Shown here: positions 19,329 through 28,175 of the stretch, one piece after another | How positions within the stretch are numbered: the stretch's first letter is position 1 | How the letters are laid out: the number at the start of each line of letters is the position of its first letter | Origin: Candidatus Kuenenia stuttgartensis | Lineage (GTDB): Bacteria; Planctomycetota; Planctomycetia; Planctomycetales; Planctomycetaceae | Assembly (NCBI GenBank): GCA_945906725.1 | Contig: CAMDRI010000018.1 | Location: 1 to 49,147 of the forward strand | DNA: 49,147 nucleotides | Reading direction: 5' to 3' | Position numbers and translations under genes: made by a program | Notes under the pieces: model-generated | What the model saw: the letters and a program-made list of their open reading frames with translations, nothing else | Databases searched by the model: none | Told to the model about the DNA's origin: nothing

Positions 19329-19396
19329 GTAGCCACGCTCGCCAAGAACGTGGGGAATTTGGCGGGATAGCCCACGCTCTTGGCGAGCGTGGCTAC
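19329..19396. repeat. Palindromic element carrying the stop codon of the PPC gene
   Basis: Arms 19329-19354 and 19371-19396 are inverted repeats matching at 25 of 26 positions with a 16-base spacer. The right arm, read on the minus strand, begins GTAGCCACGC, and its TAG (19393-19395) is the stop codon of the PPC gene. The element fills most of the gap to the DUF1501 start at 19306. The transcribed hairpin could stabilise the upstream mRNA or attenuate readthrough; no T-run follows. Confidence 0.85.
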
Positions 19397-21663
19397 TTCT
19401 TCTCGGCGGAGTTCACACGAATCTTAATCGGTTCGGACACAACGATATCAACAATATCTCGTGGTTGGGCGGCGGCGGTTGCCTGTTTGATCTTTTCGAC
19501 AGCCGCAGCTACGGCGGCAGCGGCTGCTTTCTGTTTGGCGGTCACGGCCTCCACGGCTTTGTCGGCTTCGGGCTTGGCCTCGGTCGCTGCGGCCTTTGCG
19601 GCTTCGGTCAATTTTTTCACTTCGGCTTCGATCGCCATTAACTCCTGAACAGCTTTCTTGTGATCCTCTTCAGCAGCGACGATCGCTTCGGGTTGATGCC
19701 GGTACTTTGCGACCGCCCCGCCATAGAAGGCGATCAAGTAATCTCCCGGAGCCGTTTTCAAAGCAGCCGTGTCGAGGACTGCTTGCGACTGATCGGCGGT
19801 CAGTGACACATCGAACTGCGGAGCACGATCGAAGCCGACTCCCATCGTGCGGAGTTGCAGGACCGCTCCGGAGAACTCGCTGCGTCGCGTGTGCAGCAAC
19901 GGAATCGTGAGCTTCTCACCGGCGGTTACGGTCTGAACTTCGTTCGGAGGCGTGAGCGTGATCGGAGCAAACTCACGACCGCTCACCGAGACCGGCACGT
20001 CGGCCATCAGACGCGGACTGGGGATCTCGCCCCACGAATCCGGAATCGGCCACGCGTACGAAGCCAATCGACACGGGCGAGAGACAACCTCACCGTTGAT
20101 GGTGGCTCGGCCAAAGAATGTTCCACTGCCGACCGCTCGCGGCGCGTTCTGGTTCGCGGTGACGAGCATGATGCCGCGCGATTGTCCGGCCGGAATCTTC
20201 AAGCCGTTCGCCGTGACTCCTTCCGGCAATCCTTCCATCGCGAGGTCGATATCGCCGTCGAAACCGTCGCGGCGAATGGCGACGACTTCCAGAGCCATCG
20301 TCGCTCCGCCGCGCAAAGCCAGCGGTTTTGAGACCGCGTTGCGGTCGCCGTTTCGCAGTTCCATGTGCAGCGCCCACGCGACGATTGCAAAGTCGGGAGC
20401 AGCCTTGCGAATGATTAGGCGATAGATGTTCTTCGGATCGTTGCGCGTTCCGCCAAACAGGTCGGTGATTTGCAGCCGATGCAGGCCGTCTTCCTTGATC
20501 TCCAGCTTGCCGAGGATGTCCGCCGAACCGGCGTTGTACGGCGGGCCGTCATACGCGTAGCCGTTGCTCGACACCTTCACGGGGCTGGGGATGTCGCTGA
20601 ACTCGGCGACGTCGGTCAGCTTCTCGGTGTCGCCGGTGCGAGCGACATGCTGCACGAGGATCGACGGATCGGTCGGCAAACCGAATCGCTCGGAGGCGAC
20701 CTCGACCCACCAGACGTCTCCCTTCTTGGCCTCGAACTCGAAGACGTCGACGTCGGCCGCCGGGAAGAAGCTTCCGGCAATGTCGCACGGCAGCGAAATC
20801 TTTTGAGTCTTCGTGCGATCGTTGTTCGGCTCGCTCTCGGCCAAATCGGCTTGTTCTTTGAGACCTTGCGGCGGCCACGAGAACGAGTTGACCGGCTTCG
20901 TCGACTGCTGCCGTACGACCGCCGCTCCGACCGGTAACTCCCACAAGCCAAGCCGATAGTAATATGCAGGTCCGCCTTTGAAGGTCAGCTCGTGGACTTT
21001 GATGACGTACTTGCCGTCGGACGGGACTGTGAAGTCGAGCACGCCTCCTCGGCGTTCGACTTGCAGATCACGACCCGCCGCATCGGCCACGATCACGGTG
21101 GCGTCGAGCTTGGAATCGATCCCGCGCGTCGCGCAATCGACGATGACTCGCTGTCCCTTTTTCGCCTCAAAGACGTAGTGATCGACCGCCCGCGAAGTCA
21201 TCACCCCGTTGCAGATCGAATTGACCTTCAACTCCATCGCGGTCGCCAGCGAGGTGTTTGGCGCGGCTCGCGTGACTTCATCAAGCGTGCCGACCGAGAA
21301 CGCTCGCGAAGACGAAATCCCCAATCGCGTCATCACGCGCGCCTCATGAATCCCGACCGGGCAATCAGCGGCAATCGTCACGACATACTTGTTCGGCTCC
21401 GTCTGCCCCGCCTCGTTCAACTTGCGAGCGGCCGTGATGCGCCGATCTGAGAACGTCAACTCGTCGGCGTCTTCGATGCTCTCGCCGCTGATTGTGACCT
21501 CGACCTGAGATCCAACCTTGGCCCCCATTGGAGTCGTGGTCAGCAACCTCGGAGCTGGTAAGCCGACGGATTGCGCAAACGATACGGAGGCAAATGCTCC
21601 GCAGGCCAACGCCGCGAGCAGCATCGAACGGCAACGCGAGTAACAGACGAGGTCAGTCATCAT
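19393..21663 (-). CDS. PPC-domain secreted protein with Ala/Lys coiled-coil tail
   Basis: The gene encodes 756 residues with a signal peptide (LLAALACGAFASVSFAQ). Residues 33-125 form an IPT/TIG-like Ig fold (PRLLTTTPMGAKVGSQ). Two pre-peptidase C-terminal (PPC)-type beta domains follow: DHYVFEAKKGQRVIVD near 165 and DVDVFEFEAKKGDVWWVE near 305. More beta modules lead to a C-terminal coiled coil very rich in Ala, Lys and Glu (about 655-735). PPC modules commonly bind carbohydrate or serve as surface spacers. The gene starts 4 bases after the DUF1549/1553 stop and is followed by DUF1501, matching the three-gene set in cluster 2. Its TAG stop is supplied by a palindromic element. Confidence 0.85.
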   Translation of the reverse strand: MMTDLVCYSRCRSMLLAALACGAFASVSFAQSVGLPAPRLLTTTPMGAKVGSQVEVTISGESIEDADELTFSDRRITAARKLNEAGQTEPNKYVVTIAADCPVGIHEARVMTRLGISSSRAFSVGTLDEVTRAAPNTSLATAMELKVNSICNGVMTSRAVDHYVFEAKKGQRVIVDCATRGIDSKLDATVIVADAAGRDLQVERRGGVLDFTVPSDGKYVIKVHELTFKGGPAYYYRLGLWELPVGAAVVRQQSTKPVNSFSWPPQGLKEQADLAESEPNNDRTKTQKISLPCDIAGSFFPAADVDVFEFEAKKGDVWWVEVASERFGLPTDPSILVQHVARTGDTEKLTDVAEFSDIPSPVKVSSNGYAYDGPPYNAGSADILGKLEIKEDGLHRLQITDLFGGTRNDPKNIYRLIIRKAAPDFAIVAWALHMELRNGDRNAVSKPLALRGGATMALEVVAIRRDGFDGDIDLAMEGLPEGVTANGLKIPAGQSRGIMLVTANQNAPRAVGSGTFFGRATINGEVVSRPCRLASYAWPIPDSWGEIPSPRLMADVPVSVSGREFAPITLTPPNEVQTVTAGEKLTIPLLHTRRSEFSGAVLQLRTMGVGFDRAPQFDVSLTADQSQAVLDTAALKTAPGDYLIAFYGGAVAKYRHQPEAIVAAEEDHKKAVQELMAIEAEVKKLTEAAKAAATEAKPEADKAVEAVTAKQKAAAAAVAAAVEKIKQATAAAQPRDIVDIVVSEPIKIRVNSAEKK

Positions 21664-21667
21664 GTGC

Positions 21668-23905
21668 CTAATGGTTAAAAAGGAATTCTTTAGTATTGAT
21701 TAACGCCCAAATCAAGTCTTGATAATTCGCATTCGCAGCCGTGCCGGGTTCATTCAAATAGTCGATCGCGGTTTTCAGTTCTTGTGGTCGCGGCTCACGC
21801 GAGAACGCGGCAAGGTACAGCTCGCGGATTTTCGCTTCGGCCGGGTTGTCTTCTTTCGCCAGGCGTTCGGCTCGGCCAGTGGGGGCAGCGAGCTTGGTTT
21901 TCAGCTCAGCCGCATTGAGTAGGTGCAGGCTCTGCGCGAGGCTCGATGATTGGACTCGTTCGCATTCGCAGACGCTCTCGGCTTCGGGGCGGCCGAAGAC
22001 TCGCAAGAACTGCGATGAAGCGTTGTAGCTGTTGTCCGGCAGAGCGACCGCTCGCGTTCCCGGCGGGAGATTGGCGAAATCGGTCTGAGTCCCCGCCAGC
22101 CAGTCGATCGCGTCGAGCAGCACCTCGGCCTGCAAGCGGCGTGGGTAGTAACGTGAGTAGTTCTGCCGATCGACGATGTTGTGTTGGTTCGGCTGTTCGC
22201 TGAGTTGGTAGGCGTGCGATTGCGTGATGACTCGGACGAGTTCCTTCAGGTCAAAACCGCTGGCTATGAAGTGCTTTTCGAGAGCCTCCAGCAGCGCGGG
22301 ATTCGTCGGCGGGTTCGTGTCTCGAATGTCGTCTTCCGGCTCGATCAGGCCGCGGATGAAGAAGTGTTTCCAGTAGCGATTGACGAGAGACTTCGCAAAG
22401 AACGGATTCGTCTTGCCTCCCATCCAATCGGCCAGCTTCAGTCGCGGGTCTTCATCGGCGGCGATCTCCGGGATCGCATCGCCGAGCGCGGCAGGCTTGA
22501 GAGCGATCGCCGTTTTGATGTTCGTTGCCGTCGCGAGGCCGCGCTTGTGGAAGATCAAATCTTCGCCGCGAGTCCCCGACGGCTTGCGGCCGACTTGGCT
22601 GAAGAACGCAACCAGCGAGTAATAATCGTCCTGGCTCCAACGCTCAAACGGGTGATGATGGCACTGAGCACACTGCATCCGCACGCCGAGGAAGAGTTGC
22701 GCGACATCCTCGATCTGCTGCTTCGGTTCTTTGACTCGCTTGTACCACGCGACCGGCGGGTTGCCGATCACGGTTCCCGTCGCGGCGAGCACCTCGCGGA
22801 CGAACTGGTCGTAAGGCTTGTTGGCGAGAAAGCTGTCGCGGACCCACGCATGAAACGCGAAGTTGGAAACGGTGTCGCTGGCATCGTCGCGGCGATTCTT
22901 CAGCAGTGCCGTCCATTTGTTGGCGAAGAAGTCGGCGTAGTCGGGACTTCGCAGCAACTCGTCAATGACCTTGTCTCGCTTGCCCTCGTCCTTGCTGGCG
23001 AGGAACGCGGTCGATTCTTCTTCGGTCGGCAGCCGCCCGCCGATGTCGAGAGTCACTCGCCGCAAAAACGTCGCGTCGTCACAGAGAATTGACGGCGGGA
23101 TGCCGAGTGCCTTGAGGTTGGCGAACACATACTCGTCCACAAAGTTCTTCGACGACGGCAGATTGTCGACCGGCGCACCCAGCGGCACCGACGCGCTGAA
23201 AACCGCCACCTTCGCTTGGTAGCGGACCATCACTGCGACATTGCCAACGATGTCGGAAATCTTCACCAGCCCGCGCTCGCTCACGTCGGCCATCGCCTTA
23301 TCGTTGGACTCGTAGAGCGACATGCTAGTGACATCGCGGACGCTGCCGTCCGAATACTTCGCGATCGCTTGGAGTTGTTGTACGCCACCACGCTTGATCG
23401 AACCACGAGCCGGATGAACTTCAAACGACAACAGCTTCGGAACCGTCTCGCGATCAAACGTCGCCCCCTGACGAATCCATTCGCGGAGCAGAGCGTAGCC
23501 TTCCGAGGTCGCGGCCAGACGAACTCCACCGCCGTGCGGCATTTGCCCGGAGGCTTTGAGCAGCAACAGGCTCTGATCCGGAGACCCAAAGAACAGCCGC
23601 CGATTGCGCCCCTCTTTCGTCAGTGACTCGAAGTCTTCCTGCGGCTCGAATCCGAGCAACGACAACTGAAACCCCTTCTGACCGCCACCGGCCTTCGCAT
23701 GACAGACACCGACATTGCAGCCGGCCTTCGTCAACAGCGGCACGACATCATTCACGAAACTCACGGGGTGCTCGGCGGCGTCGGTACGAAGCAGTCCCAC
23801 CGCCAAGAATAAAACTCCGATCAGCGAACGGAGCAAACCTCGCCGCAGAAACCGTCGTCGAAATTCTTCTTCGGAACAGGACATGTCATTCACTCTCAAG
23901 TCCAC
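21668..23905 (-). CDS. DUF1549/DUF1553 cytochrome-like protein, first gene of cluster 1
   Basis: The gene encodes 745 residues (738 if ATG 23884, MSCSEEE, is the start). Signal segment LIGVLFLAVGLLRTDA. Near residue 63 CNVGVCHAKAGG is the atypical CX4CH motif seen at this position in this subfamily, followed by GFQLSLLGFEP and QMPHGGGVRL. A bacterial-Ig-like (Big_2) segment covers about 160-245. DUF1549 (about 250-440) ends with a normal CAQCHHHPFERW motif. DUF1553 (about 490-745) carries NPFFAKSLVNRYW, SHAYQLS and CECERVQS, ending INTKEFLFNH. The final motif is identical in character to the cluster 2 paralogue (LLATNEFLFNH). Probably an exported dihaem or metal protein. It is the promoter-proximal gene, with 163 non-coding bases upstream. 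Confidence 0.9.
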   Translation of the reverse strand: MDLRVNDMSCSEEEFRRRFLRRGLLRSLIGVLFLAVGLLRTDAAEHPVSFVNDVVPLLTKAGCNVGVCHAKAGGGQKGFQLSLLGFEPQEDFESLTKEGRNRRLFFGSPDQSLLLLKASGQMPHGGGVRLAATSEGYALLREWIRQGATFDRETVPKLLSFEVHPARGSIKRGGVQQLQAIAKYSDGSVRDVTSMSLYESNDKAMADVSERGLVKISDIVGNVAVMVRYQAKVAVFSASVPLGAPVDNLPSSKNFVDEYVFANLKALGIPPSILCDDATFLRRVTLDIGGRLPTEEESTAFLASKDEGKRDKVIDELLRSPDYADFFANKWTALLKNRRDDASDTVSNFAFHAWVRDSFLANKPYDQFVREVLAATGTVIGNPPVAWYKRVKEPKQQIEDVAQLFLGVRMQCAQCHHHPFERWSQDDYYSLVAFFSQVGRKPSGTRGEDLIFHKRGLATATNIKTAIALKPAALGDAIPEIAADEDPRLKLADWMGGKTNPFFAKSLVNRYWKHFFIRGLIEPEDDIRDTNPPTNPALLEALEKHFIASGFDLKELVRVITQSHAYQLSEQPNQHNIVDRQNYSRYYPRRLQAEVLLDAIDWLAGTQTDFANLPPGTRAVALPDNSYNASSQFLRVFGRPEAESVCECERVQSSSLAQSLHLLNAAELKTKLAAPTGRAERLAKEDNPAEAKIRELYLAAFSREPRPQELKTAIDYLNEPGTAANANYQDLIWALINTKEFLFNH

Positions 23906-24068
23906 GATCCAGTCAAAAGGATGGCGAGAAGTCTAACACGCGTCGGGCCGCAATCCGACCGAATTTGTGATCGACACTGACCGATCTTCCTTCGATGCCC
24001 GAACCGGAAGCCTATTCAGGCTCACAATAGTCACATCTGTAACAACTCACCCACCGCGAATGCGTTGG

Positions 24069-25256
24069 TTATTCGATGAGTTCCACCGACTGCCAGTGAG
24101 CGTGCATCGCTGCATGACCGGGAGGCAGGTCCGTTAGGCGATGCTCGTCTCGATCCTTTAACCGCATCAGAAAGAGATTCCGTACGCCGTTCCGCTTTGA
24201 GCCGTACACGATCCATTTTCCATCGGGCGATGGCCTCAAATGGTAGTGCAGTGTTCCTTCAGCGGACCTGGTGAGTTGTTCGCTCGAACCTGCGAGTGTG
24301 ACTTGAAACAGTTCGATGTTGTTGCCGACCTTGGCCGTGTAGAAAACCGACTGGCCATCCACAGACCACACCGGAGTATCGCTGCTGCCTCCGTGAAAAT
24401 CGGGGACGTCAAGAAACTCGGTCACACCGCGATAGCCGGCTCGGTCGGCGAGCTTCTTGAGCCCCGTCCCATTCGCGCGCACGATGTGCGGATGACAGTT
24501 GTAGTGCTCGCCGGAAACGAACAGCACCCACTGCCCATCGGGCGACCACGTCGGAGCGAAGTTGAAAGGTTGCCCGGTCTGCACATGCACACGCTGCGAA
24601 CCGTCCGCATCAGCCAGATAAACCTGATAGTTTTCGTGGTAAGAAATCCGCGAACCGTCGCGTGAACTGCTGAAGCCGTACGCGAATCCGTTGGAATTCT
24701 TCGTCAGATCGACCTTGTTGCGGCCATCGCGGTCCATGCTGAAGGGTTGCGAGTTTCCGCCGATCAACGCCGTGAAGCCGAGCTTCTTGGAGTCGTTCGG
24801 CCAGAAGAACACCCCCGTGTTGTAGAAGCTGACTCGCTCGACTGCCGTGACGTTCTCCGCTCGACCAGTCGCGACATCCACAAGATAAGTGTCGTACAGC
24901 CAACCCTCGGAAGTGAAACGGAACGTTTTGTGTTCCTCTTCCCACTTCGCGTTCTCGAGGCTCTCCCAACCGCGGCCGATGATGGCCGTCTTGCCATCTG
25001 GCGACCAACCCGCAAACTGCGTCCAAGCGCCAGACTCTTCGGCGAGGTCGGTGGCCAGAAGTCGTCGATCCGATCCATCCGCCTTCACCAACATCGCTCG
25101 GCGCGTGCTGACATTCGGCTGCCGTCCTCCCGGTAAGTTCGTGCGGTGCTCGTTGTAGCCGATGAGCAGGCTCGGCCGTTTCGGTTCTGCCGATTCAGCC
25201 AAAGTGAAATCACTCAAAATCGAAAAGGCCATAAGGACACAGACGCGGACTCGCAT
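24069..25256 (-). CDS. Secreted TolB-like beta-propeller (PD40 repeats)
   Basis: The gene encodes 395 residues. ATG 25256 has AGGAG 8 bases upstream. Signal peptide VLMAFSILSDFTLAESA. Several WD40-like PD40 blades are visible as GWSPDGKTAIIG, FSSSRDGSRISYH, TWSPDGQWVLFV, VWSVDGQSVFY and RPSPDGKWIVYG. The layout resembles TolB propellers and the related oligogalacturonate-lyase-like propellers; HYNCHPHIV and HYHLRPSPDG place His residues that could bind metal in such lyases, but I cannot assign activity. It starts 20 bases after the HEAT protein stop and is probably co-transcribed with it. Confidence 0.85.
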   Translation of the reverse strand: MRVRVCVLMAFSILSDFTLAESAEPKRPSLLIGYNEHRTNLPGGRQPNVSTRRAMLVKADGSDRRLLATDLAEESGAWTQFAGWSPDGKTAIIGRGWESLENAKWEEEHKTFRFTSEGWLYDTYLVDVATGRAENVTAVERVSFYNTGVFFWPNDSKKLGFTALIGGNSQPFSMDRDGRNKVDLTKNSNGFAYGFSSSRDGSRISYHENYQVYLADADGSQRVHVQTGQPFNFAPTWSPDGQWVLFVSGEHYNCHPHIVRANGTGLKKLADRAGYRGVTEFLDVPDFHGGSSDTPVWSVDGQSVFYTAKVGNNIELFQVTLAGSSEQLTRSAEGTLHYHLRPSPDGKWIVYGSKRNGVRNLFLMRLKDRDEHRLTDLPPGHAAMHAHWQSVELIE

Positions 25257-25275
25257 GAATCATCTCCTGATCGAT

Positions 25276-26115
25276 CTAAGACTTCGGTTTCTCTGACGAG
25301 AGCGCTTTTAAACGAGCGATCGCCCCCTGCATTTCCCCTTTGGCTCCGGCATCGGTTTCCTTTTCCAACGCCGCCTCGAGCGCTGGCAGCGAGGCGGGAT
25401 CAGCGGTGTTTCCCAGTGCGCGAGCGACGTAGCCACGGCGATGGTGATCCGTTTCCAGTTTCAACACGTTGACGATTTCCGGAGCCGCTACTTTCCCCGC
25501 TTTGCCCAGCATTCCGAGCGCGTGAGCCGATTTCATCCGGACCAATGCGTCGTCATGGTGAAGGTATTTGCGAAGCGAGGTGATTTGCTCAGCCACATCG
25601 ACATCGATCATCGCCAATGCTCCCAGCGCCACAACACGAGTGACCGGATCGGCATCATCTTGACTTGCGGTACGCAACGGGGTGATGAGCGATTTCTCGT
25701 CGGGAGCCGTCTTGCCGATTCGGCCCAGTGCCCGAGCAGCGGTCTCGCGGGCTTCTTTGACGGAGTCACTCTTGAGCCGTGAAATCAATTGTGGAACCGC
25801 GGGAACCGCCGCAGCCCCCAGATTGCCAATCGCGGTGGCGGCTGTCGACCGGACCGCTCCGTCGCGGTCATCGAGCGCCGACCGCATTTCCGCAAGCATT
25901 TTCGGCGAGATGTCCGAATGCACGAGCGAACCAATCGCCGAACGCCTCATGGCGACATCGTCGCTCTTGAGATCGGCTTGGACTTTGGCAATGCGTTCCT
26001 TGGCAGTCCCCGTTGGTTCGGCCGCGTTTGTGCTGGCAACGGCCATTGAGACCAACGCGAAGAAAATGGCATTCCGCGAAGACGTTCCTCGCGCTCGGTT
26101 CCGTGAAATGGTCAT
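25276..26115 (-). CDS. Secreted HEAT-repeat protein
   Basis: The gene encodes 279 residues from ATG 26115, chosen because AAAGGA lies about 7 bases upstream and a signal peptide follows (NAIFFALVSMAVASTNAAE). From about residue 45 it consists of five to six HEAT/PBS-lyase-like helical repeats, for example VRSTAATAIGNLGAAAVPAV, ARETAARALGRIGK, VRMKSAHALGMLGKAGKVAA and GYVARALGNTADPASLPAL. Such repeats act as protein-protein scaffolds. It is the first gene of a two-gene unit with the TolB-like propeller and diverges from the amidohydrolase across a 251-base gap that should hold both promoters (a weak TTGATT-17-GATACG match lies at 26279-26307 on the plus strand). Confidence 0.88.
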   Translation of the reverse strand: MTISRNRARGTSSRNAIFFALVSMAVASTNAAEPTGTAKERIAKVQADLKSDDVAMRRSAIGSLVHSDISPKMLAEMRSALDDRDGAVRSTAATAIGNLGAAAVPAVPQLISRLKSDSVKEARETAARALGRIGKTAPDEKSLITPLRTASQDDADPVTRVVALGALAMIDVDVAEQITSLRKYLHHDDALVRMKSAHALGMLGKAGKVAAPEIVNVLKLETDHHRRGYVARALGNTADPASLPALEAALEKETDAGAKGEMQGAIARLKALSSEKPKS

Positions 26116-26366
26116 CAGGCATCCTTTCGATTCGCAGGGAGATCGCAGGGTTGTTGCGAGATTCGTCCGAATTGCCGCAACCATCCAAGGTAAGTCGGGC
26201 GGTCACGAACGGCATCCTTTCCACAGGACACGGAGTTTGCAGACTCACTTGCGGGTCTGACTGAGACGGTTGCTTTCCTTGATTCGTCGGATCATTGTCG
26301 CGATACGTCGTTTTCTATCCGCGGAACTCAACAACCAACAAGCCTCGTCTGTTTTCGGAGTTCGCC

Positions 26367-27320
26367 ATGAGCCAATTGTCTCGTCGCAGTTTTCTCCTCA
26401 CGTCGTTGTCGGGCAGTATAGTCGCGCTGACCTCCTTCTCGCGCGGGTCGGAGGACGCGGTCACTGAGCCGATCATCGACATCCACCAGCACACCAACTA
26501 TCGCGAGCGAACGGCCGAGCAGTTGATCGCTCATCAGCGGGCGCTGGGAGTCACGCAGACGATCCTGCTGCCAGCCGGGAGTGCCGTCAAACGGCCATCC
26601 ACAGGCGATGGCAAGCACAACGCCCTTGGCGGTGTCGGTGCCGGAGGCAACGAGACCGCGCTGACGATGTCCCGACAGCATCCGAAAGAGTTCTTCTTCG
26701 GAGCGAACGAGGTGACCGATCTTCCGGAAGCCCGCGCCGAGATTGCCAAATACCTCGACAACGGCGCGATCATCATCGGCGAGCAAAAGTTTGGCATCGA
26801 ATGTGACTCGGCTGAAAGCCAACTTCTCTACAAACTGGCAGGCGAATACCGAGTGCCGATTCTCATGCACTTTCAGCACGGTACCTACAATCTCGGCTTC
26901 GAGCGATTGCGCAAAATGCTCGACAAGTTTCCGAAGACGAACTTCATCGGTCACGCTCAGACTTGGTGGGCCAACATCGACAAGAATCACGCCGATCAGG
27001 CGGTGCTGTATCCCAAAGGGAAGGTCACCCCTGGCGGACTAACCGATCGCTATCTGGCCGACTACCCGAACATGTTCGCCGACATGTCGGCCGGCTCTGG
27101 CCTGAATGCGTTGACTCGCGACGAAGATCACACGCGCGGCTTCCTCGACCGCCATCAAAACAAAATCCTCTACGGCAGCGACTGCGACGATCATGTTGGG
27201 ACGGGACCGAAATGCTCCGGTTCGCAAACGATCGCAGCCATCCGGAAGCTCGCTCCCAACAAGTCCGCCGAGCGAAAGATCCTCTTCGAGAACGCAAAGA
27301 AGCTCTTCAAATTTTCATAG
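26367..27320 (+). CDS. Tat-exported amidohydrolase (TIM-barrel metal hydrolase)
   Basis: The gene encodes 317 residues from ATG 26367, preceded by CGGAG with 6-base spacing; the upstream extension is not protein-like. SRRSFLLTSLSGSIVALTSF is a twin-arginine signal. The mature part has the amidohydrolase_2 opening motif IIDIHQHTNY (metal-binding HxH). Later come MHFQHGTYNLG and FIGHAQTWWA, His residues typical of strand ends in the barrel, and YGSDCDDHVG, where Asp is the likely catalytic base. Probably hydrolyses or decarboxylates a small cyclic substrate in the periplasm; substrate unknown. It stands alone on the plus strand. Confidence 0.88.
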   Translation: MSQLSRRSFLLTSLSGSIVALTSFSRGSEDAVTEPIIDIHQHTNYRERTAEQLIAHQRALGVTQTILLPAGSAVKRPSTGDGKHNALGGVGAGGNETALTMSRQHPKEFFFGANEVTDLPEARAEIAKYLDNGAIIIGEQKFGIECDSAESQLLYKLAGEYRVPILMHFQHGTYNLGFERLRKMLDKFPKTNFIGHAQTWWANIDKNHADQAVLYPKGKVTPGGLTDRYLADYPNMFADMSAGSGLNALTRDEDHTRGFLDRHQNKILYGSDCDDHVGTGPKCSGSQTIAAIRKLAPNKSAERKILFENAKKLFKFS

Positions 27321-27353
27321 TCCCTGTCTCACGCACTTGTAGAGCTTGATAAC

Positions 27354-27409
27354 AGCACGACGCGCAAGCGATTGGTGTTTGAAGAAACCCCTCGCTTGCG
27401 CGTCGTGCT
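27354..27409. repeat. 17-bp perfect inverted repeat
   Basis: AGCACGACGCGCAAGCG (27354-27370) pairs perfectly with 27393-27409, leaving a 22-base spacer. It lies 33 bases after the amidohydrolase stop and could act as a terminator-like hairpin. A relative with the same outer arms lies at 48611-48668. In both places the right arm runs straight into the duplicated block. Confidence 0.85.
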
Positions 27410-27584
27410 AGCCCCTCAATGCCCGCCCAATTTGAAACATTGGCCGGCTCTCAGCCGAGTCACCGGGGCGGCAACACCACGGCTGGTGGGAGGACGATTT
27501 CCGAATTCTTTCCGAATTTGGCAAATTCCGTGAGGCGACTGGCCCGTCGGCTCCGCTTAGAGTGTGGCGGTTTCTTTTCTCATC
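27398..27584 (+). repeat. Duplicated ~188-bp non-coding block, copy A (leader of the small secreted protein)
   Basis: About 95% identical (eight substitutions and one indel by eye) to 48657-48844. It ends 12 bases before the ATG of the small secreted protein, so this copy contains that gene's promoter and 5' leader. Notable internal features are GGCCGGCTCTCAGCCGAG (small hairpin), a CCGAATTCTTTCCGAATTTG direct repeat and a CTTTTCTCAT end. It has no convincing ORF. Confidence 0.9.
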
Positions 27585-27595
27585 AGGAGTTTGCC

Positions 27596-27889
27596 ATGCG
27601 ATCTCGATTCCTGGTCCCCTTTATGGCGGTTGGTTTGTGTGCCGCTTCCAGTATTTCGGAGCCACTGCGGTTCTCGACAACCGCCTCCGCATCCACGGTC
27701 GTTGCGGACAAGAAAGTCAAAGCCTCGGTCTCCGGGACTGGCAAATCCAAGTTCGCGGCCGAAACCGATGCCAAACGCGCCGCTCGCGAAGTGGCCGGTG
27801 GTTCCTACAGAACGATTCGCTCCAGCACCACCGGCAGCGGCAGCAGTTGGACCTGCGCCATGACCATCGAATACTCGGAAAAGAACTGA
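27596..27889 (+). CDS. Small secreted protein of unknown function
   Basis: The gene encodes 97 residues. ATG 27596 has CAGGAG at 27584-27589, good spacing, and a signal peptide follows (basic MRSRF, then LVPFMAVGLCAASS). The mature part is short, Lys/Ser/Thr/Ala rich: VVADKKVKASVSGTGKSKF, a helical AAETDAKRAAREVAGG, then SGSSWTCAMTIEYSEKN. I recognise no family. The last segment could be two beta strands after the helix. The main interest is the leader: the 187 bases before the gene are duplicated about 21 kb away without the gene. Confidence 0.75.
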   Translation: MRSRFLVPFMAVGLCAASSISEPLRFSTTASASTVVADKKVKASVSGTGKSKFAAETDAKRAAREVAGGSYRTIRSSTTGSGSSWTCAMTIEYSEKN

Positions 27890-27961
27890 GCGTCCCTGGC
27901 CCCGAGAGGTCTGGAATCGCCGTCTCTTGTTCAGCAGCCAACTCCACAGAAGGGCGTATTC

Positions 27962-28175
27962 ATGTCTGAACTGATTCGTTTTAAGTGTCCGGAGTGTGGC
28001 AAGTCTCTTTCGGCGAAATCGCAATTATTGGGCGGTCCACGAAATGTCCCGAGTGTCAGTGTCGGGTGCAGGTGCCGGCTCCCGCGGTGGTGACCGACGA
28101 CATCTTGCAGTATCTGCAAGAGACCGAGCCAGCGGCGGCACCACCGCCGTGCTCGATGATGACTCACGAGCCGTT
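27962..28175 (+). pseudogene. Frameshifted zinc-ribbon protein
   Basis: ATG 27962 opens MSELIRFKCPECGKSLSAKS, a usual planctomycete zinc-ribbon start with the first CPxC pair. After QLLGG the frame becomes nonsense and stops. One base over, the reading continues as RSTKCPECQCRVQVPAPAV with the second CPxC pair, then DDILQYLQETEPAAAPPP. A single-base deletion near 28030 (in GGGCGGTCC) explains the break. The second frame stays open to 28326, but beyond 28176 it runs antisense to the YhcH-like gene, so the original 3' end is probably lost. A sequencing error is the alternative explanation. Confidence 0.65.

Noticed and set aside
27419..27889. Longer start for the small secreted protein (156 codons)
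   Set aside because: The added 59 residues come from the duplicated non-coding block, and ATG 27596 has a strong Shine-Dalgarno and signal peptide.
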